From Chlorobiota bacterium (lineage in GTDB: Bacteria; Bacteroidota; Bacteroidia; Flavobacteriales; Flavobacteriaceae), in the NCBI GenBank assembly GCA_013151975.1, contig JAADHG010000175.1:1-12208 (forward strand): DNA of 12,208 nucleotides, in the 5' to 3' direction. Numbering within the stretch: position 1 is the first letter of the stretch; each line of letters opens with the position of its first letter. This document shows positions 6,666-12,208 of the stretch, piece after piece. Below the pieces are notes generated by a model, which made no database searches, had not been told where the DNA came from, and was given only the letters and a program-made list of their open reading frames with translations. A program made the translations under genes and the position numbers.

Positions 6666-6673
6666 CTCTCTAC

Positions 6674-7420
6674 TTACATGTTTTGTGTATAATAGTTATA
6701 ATCTTTTAAAATGGTACCGATAAACTCTACGTCGTTACTTTGCTTAACCTCTTTTATCTCGACGACCTCTTTTATTTTATTTCGAAGTTTAATAAGTGTT
6801 TGGTAGTCTCTTGTAATTTTAGCTGTAGTAAAGGTATCTTTTATAATTCGGGCATCATTATCCGATAATTTAATAACATTAGGATATGTCGGGATGTAAT
6901 CTGTTTTTAAATCTTCTAAAATAGTATGGTTAATATTTACTCTATTCTTCAATGCAATTACTGATGTTCCCGCTGTCATATCTCCCAATCTTTGGTTTTT
7001 TGGACTTGTAATAATAGCAACTAAAGCAACAACGCCACTCATCATATTTAAATCTATAATTCTAAAAAACCAACGAATTACAAAATCTGATAAAGATGCT
7101 TGATACCCATCAATTTTTACCACTTTAATCTTTAAAATACGTTTACCTATTGTTTGTCCATCAAGTATAGTTTCAAAAATTAAAGTATAAAATATTGCAG
7201 GCAAATAAAACACGACATAAATAGCTAATTGCGACCAATTATCCATGTCTTTAACAAGGTCATCTATTTTAAACAGCTTAAACATGATTTGGTAAATAAC
7301 AATCGCATAAGCAATCTTAATAATCCAATCAATTACGTATGCCAAAATACGTTCTCCAACACTTGCCGCAGTAAAATTTATATTTACATTTTGAGTGGTA
7401 TTTATTTGTAACTCTACCAT
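6674..7420 (-). CDS. RDD family membrane protein
   Basis: This is an inner-membrane protein of 248 residues with the RDD domain at about 16-155. Signature elements are VGERILAYVIDWIIK (21-35) with Arg24 and Asp31, DGQTIGKRILKIKVVKIDG (87-105) and the closing SPKNQRLGDMTAGTSVI (139-155). Hydrophobic segments lie near 25-49, 64-84 and 113-138. A charged C-terminal soluble region of about 90 residues (160-248) follows, longer than in minimal RDD proteins and not recognised. RDD domains have been linked to transport in some cases, but a general function is not known. Its start lies 17 nt from the divergent SpoIIM-like gene. RDD genes often accompany SpoIIM-like and MoxR genes, so it likely belongs functionally to the operon on the other strand. 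Confidence 0.92.
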   Translation of the reverse strand: MVELQINTTQNVNINFTAASVGERILAYVIDWIIKIAYAIVIYQIMFKLFKIDDLVKDMDNWSQLAIYVVFYLPAIFYTLIFETILDGQTIGKRILKIKVVKIDGYQASLSDFVIRWFFRIIDLNMMSGVVALVAIITSPKNQRLGDMTAGTSVIALKNRVNINHTILEDLKTDYIPTYPNVIKLSDNDARIIKDTFTTAKITRDYQTLIKLRNKIKEVVEIKEVKQSNDVEFIGTILKDYNYYTQNM

Positions 7421-7437
7421 TAATTGTTTTAATTTGA

Positions 7438-8421
7438 ATGTCTATGAGAGAAGTTGCATTTATTAAACAAAACAAAGAAAAATGGCTGGATTTTGAAAAA
7501 GCTATTTTCGGAAAAACTTTAAAAAACCCAGACCAACTCGCCTCTCTTTATGTACATTTAGTAAATGATTTGTCTTACGCTCAAACTTACTATCCCAAAA
7601 GTAAAACAATTCTTTATTTAAACAACTTAGCAGCAAAAGCTTTTCAAAAAATATATAAAACAAAGCGCGAAGATACGAACCGTTTTGTACACTTTTGGAA
7701 AATTGAAGTCCCCTTAATTGTGTATCAATACAGGCGTTATGTGCTTTATGCATTTTTAATTTTTAGTGCGTTTGTTGGTATTGGTGTGCTATCGGCAGCT
7801 TTTGATGATTCGTTTGTGCGCTTAATTTTAGGAGATCACTATGTAAATATGACCCTTGAGAATATTGAAGCTGGTGATCCTGTGGCTGTTTATAAAAGTG
7901 GTAGCAATTGGGGAAGCTTTTTTGGTATTACACTTAACAATTTATATGTTGGAATAAAATCGTTTATCTATGGCGTTTTTGGAGGATTGGGTACAGGGTT
8001 AGTTTTGTTATATAATGGAATTATGATAGGTGCCTTTCAATACTTTTTTTATGCAGAAGGTGTATTTTGGGAAAGTGTTAGAGGTATTTGGATTCATGGT
8101 GCCATGGAAATTTTTGCCATTGTTATTGAAGGTGCTGCAGGTTTAATTTTAGGTGCTAGCATTTTATTTCCAAAAACATTTTCTAGAATGACCTCGTTTA
8201 AAATGGGCATGAAAGATGGTGTAAAAATATTAATAAGCACATTTCCATTTACATTTGCCGCTGGCTTTTTAGAAGGTTATGTAACACGATATTCTAATAC
8301 AATGCCTAATTGGCTTTCGGTTGGTATCATTTTATTAACGCTCAGTATCATTTCATTTTACTATTTAATCTACCCATTTATACTGAACAAAAAATTAAAA
8401 CAAGCCCATGCAATTATATAA
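7438..8421 (+). CDS. Stage II sporulation protein M-like (SpoIIM/DUF95) membrane protein
   Basis: This is a 327-residue inner-membrane protein of the SpoIIM/DUF95 family. The N-terminal 100 residues are a soluble helical region (REVAFIKQNKEKWLDFEKAI...). Five hydrophobic segments follow near 101-122, 172-200, 221-244, 263-283 and 292-315. Family-typical stretches include NNLYVGIKSFIYGVFGGLGT (167-186) and IHGAMEIFAIVIEGAAGLILG (219-239), with His220, Glu224 and Glu231. In Bacillus, SpoIIM helps the SpoIIDMP complex remodel septal peptidoglycan during engulfment. This non-sporulating relative is larger and should not be given that role. It is the first gene of a five-gene operon and overlaps the next gene by 14 nt. 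The start may be ATG 7438 or the ATG two codons later (7444). Confidence 0.92.
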   Translation: MSMREVAFIKQNKEKWLDFEKAIFGKTLKNPDQLASLYVHLVNDLSYAQTYYPKSKTILYLNNLAAKAFQKIYKTKREDTNRFVHFWKIEVPLIVYQYRRYVLYAFLIFSAFVGIGVLSAAFDDSFVRLILGDHYVNMTLENIEAGDPVAVYKSGSNWGSFFGITLNNLYVGIKSFIYGVFGGLGTGLVLLYNGIMIGAFQYFFYAEGVFWESVRGIWIHGAMEIFAIVIEGAAGLILGASILFPKTFSRMTSFKMGMKDGVKILISTFPFTFAAGFLEGYVTRYSNTMPNWLSVGIILLTLSIISFYYLIYPFILNKKLKQAHAII

Positions 8422-9346
8422 ATCCAGAGATTTTAGCGCTTTTTTTCAAGATACTTTTGCGTTTTTAAAGCAAAACGGAAAGCATTATTTTAAACACTAC
8501 TTTATAGTAAATGGTATCTTTTTATTGATTCTAATGGTATTAGGTTACTTTTTTACCAAATTTTATTCTGAGCTACTTTTTGGTGGTATCCTACAAAATA
8601 ATCCGAATGCTATGGATGATTATATGAATGACAATTTGGGATTATTCGTGCTTTTATTATTTGTGTTTTTAACCGTCGGACTTATTGCTGGTCTTATTTC
8701 TTATTCTTACACAGCTATTTATTTAAAATTGTACATTAAAAACAATGGCTCTAACTTTGACACCAAAGCAATAATAGAGAGTTATAAAGCCAATATTGGT
8801 AAACTATTTATTTTTCTATTATGTGGTTTACTTATTGCTTTTCCAATTTTAATAGTTTCTGGCATTGTCATGTTTGTGTTAGCAATAACCATTATTGGTT
8901 TTCTCCTATTGCCTCTTGTTATTGGTGCTTTATCTTTATTTTATAACATGACACTTATGGAATATATCGAAAACAAAAAAGGTATTTGGGACAGTTTTAG
9001 ATATGCATGGACATTACTCACTTCAAAATTTTGGGCTGCTGTTGGGAGTGTAGGGCTGTTCTTTTTAATGAGTTATATTGTGCAAAATGTTATTACTATT
9101 ATTCCATATATTTTTGGAATGGCAAGCATATTTACAACCATTGACAGTGGTTCTACAACATCTCAAGATATTGGTGGTACAATGATGATTATTATGCTAA
9201 TCGTATTTTTTATAACCTTTATTGTTGGTTCTATACTTAACAATATTATACAACTCAATCAGGGTATTGTATTTTACAGTTTAAAAGAAGACCAAGAAAA
9301 CATAAATACTAAAAGTATTATAGACCAAATAGGCTCCGGTGAATAA
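8408..9346 (+). CDS. Six-helix membrane protein of the MoxR operon, unnamed
   Basis: This is a 312-residue polytopic membrane protein. I do not recognise a specific domain; the layout recalls the DUF4013 and glycerophosphodiesterase-type membrane domains, which are often annotated only as hypothetical. Hydrophobic segments lie at about 30-50, 78-104, 132-155, 157-180, 208-236 and 258-280. A soluble loop with DDYMNDN (70-76) precedes helix 2. MEYIENKKGIWDSFRYAWTL (184-203) is an amphipathic stretch between helices 4 and 5. LNQGIVFYSLKED ends the last helix. The ATG overlaps the SpoIIM-like gene by 14 nt and the next gene follows at once, so it is embedded in the operon and probably a subunit of the same membrane assembly. 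Confidence 0.85.
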   Translation: MQLYKSRDFSAFFQDTFAFLKQNGKHYFKHYFIVNGIFLLILMVLGYFFTKFYSELLFGGILQNNPNAMDDYMNDNLGLFVLLLFVFLTVGLIAGLISYSYTAIYLKLYIKNNGSNFDTKAIIESYKANIGKLFIFLLCGLLIAFPILIVSGIVMFVLAITIIGFLLLPLVIGALSLFYNMTLMEYIENKKGIWDSFRYAWTLLTSKFWAAVGSVGLFFLMSYIVQNVITIIPYIFGMASIFTTIDSGSTTSQDIGGTMMIIMLIVFFITFIVGSILNNIIQLNQGIVFYSLKEDQENINTKSIIDQIGSGE

Positions 9347-9347
9347 A

Positions 9348-10100
9348 ATGTATTGGTTACATATCATTCTTTTGTGCATCGGTATTTCATTTAATTCTCA
9401 TGCTGAAGTACATACAACTAATACAATTGTATTTCAAAATATTAGCGACTCCCTACAAGTAGATCATTCAAATGTTACGCCACGTTATTTCGAAAATTTA
9501 CAAGACAAGTATACTGGCGAAGATTTTATCTACGAACGAAACGTAGAAAACTCTGGGTGGTGGTCACGCTTTAAACAATGGCTAAGTGATTTTTTTAAAC
9601 GCTTGTTTAACCTAACAGACGAAGGACAAGCATCAAACGCTACAGATATTGCTATTAAAACAGCAGGTGTAATTCTATTTCTACTGGTTATCTATTTTAT
9701 TTTTAGAGCGGTTGTAAACAAAGAAGGTACTTGGGTATTTGGAAAATCGTCCGACAAAAGTATTATTCCTGTAACAGATATTGAAAATAATATTCATGCC
9801 ACCAATTTTAAAGCACTTATCTCAGAGGCCGAAGCTAATAACAATTATAGGTTGGCAATTCGGTATTATTACCTATGGTTGCTCAAACAATTAACTCAAG
9901 AAGAGCTTATAGAATACGATGTAGAAAAAACCAATAGCGATTATCAAAATGAAATTACTTCCAAAGCTATTAAAGAAGAGTTTTCATACACCTCATATCT
10001 TTACAATTATATATGGTATGGCGAATTTGATGTGAACCAAGAACAATTCAGTAAAGCCAAACATGCATTTATTAATTTTTTAGACACTATAAAAGCATGA
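9348..10100 (+). CDS. DUF4129 domain-containing membrane protein
   Basis: This is a single-pass membrane protein with an N-terminal signal peptide and a C-terminal DUF4129 domain. With ATG 9348 (250 residues), the hydrophobic leader runs MYWLHIILLCIGISFNSHA, cut after residue 19. An extracytoplasmic stretch follows with an aromatic-rich WWSRFKQWLSDFFKRLF just before the transmembrane segment (about 105-122). Residues 155-245 hold the DUF4129 signature: RLAIRYYYLWLLKQL, then YTSYLYNYIWYGEFDV. A GTG at 9339 gives three more residues including a lysine, overlaps the upstream stop by 8 nt, and cannot be excluded. DUF4129 proteins are typically found beside MoxR, DUF58 and DUF4350 genes; the function is unknown. 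It overlaps the next gene by ATGA. Confidence 0.9.
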   Translation: MYWLHIILLCIGISFNSHAEVHTTNTIVFQNISDSLQVDHSNVTPRYFENLQDKYTGEDFIYERNVENSGWWSRFKQWLSDFFKRLFNLTDEGQASNATDIAIKTAGVILFLLVIYFIFRAVVNKEGTWVFGKSSDKSIIPVTDIENNIHATNFKALISEAEANNNYRLAIRYYYLWLLKQLTQEELIEYDVEKTNSDYQNEITSKAIKEEFSYTSYLYNYIWYGEFDVNQEQFSKAKHAFINFLDTIKA

Positions 10101-11293
10101 ACAAAACCATAAAAATTTATATTGTTTTTTTACTACTGCTTTTTGCTGGTGCTATTGCTATTGAGTTTTCTAAACCCAAGCCTATTAATTGGTCACAGAC
10201 CTATAATGAAAAACATAAAATCCCGTATGGCACCTTTGTGTTGTATAATGAATTAGAATCGCTGTTTCCTAAAAGTAAGATTCAAGATATTAGAGTAACA
10301 CCTTATGAATATTTTGATGAGTTTTACGATTGGGAAGACTCCACCTATTTAACCACAGGTACTTATATGTATATTGATAATTATGCCAATATAGATGATG
10401 TTTCTGCTCAAGAACTTATGGATTTTGCTTCATTTGGTAATACGCTCTTTATATCAACCGATTACTTTCCACAAAAGTTTAAAGACTCTTTGTTTTTTGA
10501 AACCAATAACGACTACGATTTCTCAGGGAAAGCAAGTTTTAGTTTAGCAAACCCATTATTTAAAAATGATTCTATTACTATTGAAAAAGGACTGAGTGAT
10601 ATCTATTTTTCTAAACTTGATTCAACGACTACAACAGTTTTAGGCTATCAAAATTTTGATAGTATACCACATATAAATTTTGTAAAAGTAAATTACGGGC
10701 AAGGAAATATTTATTTGCATTTGCAGCCCATTGCATTTACCAATTATACACTGCTAAAAAAGAATAATAAAAAATATGCCTCAGCAATACTATCGTATTT
10801 ACCAGATGACACTATTTTCTTTGATTCTCAAAACAAAACAAGAAACGAGTTAGGCACAACACCTTTACGATATATTCTTAGTCAACCTGCTTTAAAATGG
10901 GCTTGGTTTTTAGCCCTTTTGTCCTTAATTGTTTTTATTGTTTTTAATGCAAAACGTAAACAACGTGTTGTAAAGGTTATTAAACCTGTACAAAACACAA
11001 CCGTTGCATTTACTAAAACTATTGGCAATTTATACTACGAAACTAAAGATCACAATACAATAGTAGACAAGAAGATTACTTTTTTCTTAGAACATTTACG
11101 TCGTAACTATGTTTTAGACACACATGTTTTAGATGAAAAATTTGTAAAAACATTAGCGCTTAAATCAGGACATGATATAAGCGCGTTAAAAAAATTAATT
11201 AACCTTATTGTACATTTAAAGGCAAAACAACTTTGTAATGAGGATGATTTATTACGATTGAATAAATTAATAGAAGATTTTTATACCACATAA
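10097..11293 (+). CDS. DUF4350 domain-containing membrane protein
   Basis: This is a 398-residue bitopic protein. A membrane anchor at about 5-23 is followed by a long extracytoplasmic DUF4350 domain (about 35-235). Key stretches are IPYGTFVLYNELESLFP (42-58), the strand FGNTLFISTDYF (113-124) and GQGNIYLHLQPIAFTNYTLL (201-220), which has the look of a class I glutamine-amidotransferase-like fold without evident catalytic residues. A second transmembrane segment at 267-284 (WAWFLALLSLIVFIVFNA) returns the chain to the cytoplasm. A helical C-terminal domain of about 110 residues follows (KKITFFLEHLRRNY...), which could contact the MoxR ATPase. The ATGA overlap with the DUF4129 gene and the 3-nt gap to MoxR show tight coupling. 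The domain call is confident; a biochemical role is not known. Confidence 0.9.
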   Translation: MNKTIKIYIVFLLLLFAGAIAIEFSKPKPINWSQTYNEKHKIPYGTFVLYNELESLFPKSKIQDIRVTPYEYFDEFYDWEDSTYLTTGTYMYIDNYANIDDVSAQELMDFASFGNTLFISTDYFPQKFKDSLFFETNNDYDFSGKASFSLANPLFKNDSITIEKGLSDIYFSKLDSTTTTVLGYQNFDSIPHINFVKVNYGQGNIYLHLQPIAFTNYTLLKKNNKKYASAILSYLPDDTIFFDSQNKTRNELGTTPLRYILSQPALKWAWFLALLSLIVFIVFNAKRKQRVVKVIKPVQNTTVAFTKTIGNLYYETKDHNTIVDKKITFFLEHLRRNYVLDTHVLDEKFVKTLALKSGHDISALKKLINLIVHLKAKQLCNEDDLLRLNKLIEDFYTT

Positions 11294-11296
11294 CAT

Positions 11297-12208
11297 ATGG
11301 AGAATTTAGACGACACAAAAAACGACAACCTAAACCAAGAGTCTCAAAGTAGTGAAAGCAAACAACCTGAAGAAATACAAGCTTCTGAGCATGATATTAG
11401 CTTTAAAAATCGCATTGATTTAAGTGAGTTGCAACAAGGCATTACACTTATTAGAGATGAGATAAGTAAAGTTATTGTAGGTCAAAAAAGCATGATAGAT
11501 ATGCTCATCGCTTCTATTTTAGCCAACGGACATTCGCTTATAGAAGGCGTTCCAGGAGTTGCCAAAACTATTTCAGCTAAACTGTTAGCAAAGTCCCTAA
11601 ACATTGGTTTTAGTCGCATACAATTTACACCCGATTTAATGCCAAGTGATATTTTAGGAACCTCCGTTTTTAATATGAAAACAACAGAGTTCGATTTTAA
11701 AAAAGGACCCATTTTTTCAAATATGATTCTCATTGACGAGATTAATCGTGCGCCAGCAAAAACACAAGCCGCATTGTTTGAAGTTATGGATGAACGCCAA
11801 ATTACAATTGATGGCCACAAATATATGATGGACTTGCCTTTTATTGTATTAGCAACTCAAAACCCAATAGAGCAAGAAGGCACCTATCGTTTGCCAGAAG
11901 CACAATTAGATCGTTTTTTATTTAAAATAGATATTGATTATCCAAATCTGGATGAGGAAATAGAAATCATTAATCGTGAACAAGCATTACAAGGTGCTAT
12001 AAAAACCGATCAAATTACGGCACATTTAAGCAAATCTCAAATTGAAAAATTTCAAGGCTTAGTAAATCAAGTTTTAATAGAGTCACATTTGGTAAAATAT
12101 ATTGCTGATATTATTGTAAATACACGTAACAATCCGTTTTTATACCTTGGTGCTTCACCGAGAGCATCCATTGCTATATTAAAAGCGAGTAAAGCCTTTG
12201 CAGCTATG
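11297..12208 (+). CDS. MoxR-family AAA+ ATPase (partial, runs off the window)
   Basis: This is a cytoplasmic AAA+ ATPase of the MoxR group, thought to act as a chaperone-like machine on partner proteins, often of the vWA type. The reading is open from ATG 11297 to the window end (304 codons). Walker A is GVPGVAKT (84-91), Walker B is ILIDEINRAP (144-153), sensor 1 is ATQNP (186-190, Asn189), the arginine-finger region is QLDRF (203-207) and sensor 2 is GASPRAS (285-291, Arg289). The first 35 residues are acidic, Ser/Gln-rich and probably disordered, an extra tail before the usual domain start. No other Met precedes the ATPase core until M66. It begins 3 nt after the DUF4350 stop. A DUF58 gene typically follows and would be expected next. 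Confidence 0.95.
   Translation, partial: MENLDDTKNDNLNQESQSSESKQPEEIQASEHDISFKNRIDLSELQQGITLIRDEISKVIVGQKSMIDMLIASILANGHSLIEGVPGVAKTISAKLLAKSLNIGFSRIQFTPDLMPSDILGTSVFNMKTTEFDFKKGPIFSNMILIDEINRAPAKTQAALFEVMDERQITIDGHKYMMDLPFIVLATQNPIEQEGTYRLPEAQLDRFLFKIDIDYPNLDEEIEIINREQALQGAIKTDQITAHLSKSQIEKFQGLVNQVLIESHLVKYIADIIVNTRNNPFLYLGASPRASIAILKASKAFAAM

Larger units (their letters stand above)
6468..6673. other. Convergent intergenic region filled with REP-like repeats
   Basis: This 206-bp stretch separates the convergent cyclophilin and RDD genes and contains no credible ORF. Most of it is two related 69-70-bp units, each ending in an identical 31-bp hairpin-bearing repeat. Between them lies a segment with CTTCGAC repeated 10 nt apart (6589-6595, 6599-6605). 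It probably serves as a two-way transcription end as well as a repeat site. No stem is followed by a clear T-run, so a standard intrinsic terminator is not demonstrated. Confidence 0.7.

Noticed and set aside
7438..8421. Evidence of sporulation from a SpoIIM-like gene
   Set aside because: The DUF95 family is widespread in non-sporulating bacteria, and nothing else here relates to sporulation. The family name is historical.
11546..11570. Damaged Walker A in MoxR (GVPGVAKT, Ala before Lys)
   Set aside because: GVPGxAKT is a normal Walker A variant in MoxR proteins; Lys90 and Thr91 are present.
11482..11820. 112-codon minus-strand open frame near the window end
   Set aside because: It is antisense to the MoxR coding region, whose Walker and sensor motifs are intact across the same bases.

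Overview
The window is AT-rich chromosomal DNA that looks like a member of the Flavobacteriaceae (Bacteroidetes). The evidence is a TonB-dependent receptor with an N-terminal carboxypeptidase-like regulatory domain, a flavobacterial-type ECF sigma factor paired with a membrane protein, TAnnTTTG-type -7 promoter boxes, no clear Shine-Dalgarno sequences, and a MoxR membrane-protein operon of the kind common in this group. I cannot name a genus. No tRNA, rRNA, CRISPR array, transposase or phage gene is visible.

Layout. (1) 1-2161: a complete TonB-dependent receptor on the minus strand, divergent from a YhhN/TMEM86-type membrane protein (2290-2964). (2) 3046-4186: a two-gene unit of an ECF-like sigma factor and a four-helix membrane protein. 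It converges on (3) a minus-strand pair, a CoA-pyrophosphatase-like NUDIX hydrolase (5082-5723) followed by a PlsC-like acyltransferase (4229-5026) whose catalytic motifs depart from the standard. (4) 5760-6467: a cyclophilin-type lipoprotein, divergent from the NUDIX gene across a 36-nt gap with a 13-bp palindrome at its centre. (5) 6468-6673: the longest gene-free stretch (206 bp), between convergent genes, built mainly from two copies of a 69-70-bp unit ending in an identical 31-bp hairpin-bearing repeat. (6) 6674-12208: an RDD-family membrane protein on the minus strand, divergent by only 17 nt from a tightly packed plus-strand operon of SpoIIM/DUF95-like protein, six-helix membrane protein, DUF4129 protein, DUF4350 protein and a MoxR AAA+ ATPase that runs off the window end.

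How the genes may work together. The last region is the most system-like part. RDD, SpoIIM-like, DUF4129, DUF4350 and MoxR genes recur together in several phyla, usually with a DUF58 (vWA-like) protein next to MoxR, which would lie just beyond this window. Overlaps of 14 and 4 nt and gaps of 1 and 3 nt point to one transcript. The plausible reading is an inner-membrane assembly served by a MoxR chaperone-like ATPase. Its substrate and phenotype are not evident from sequence. The rest is ordinary housekeeping or envelope content. The most unusual single protein is the acyltransferase, which has HX5D instead of HX4D and FPQGT instead of FPEGT.
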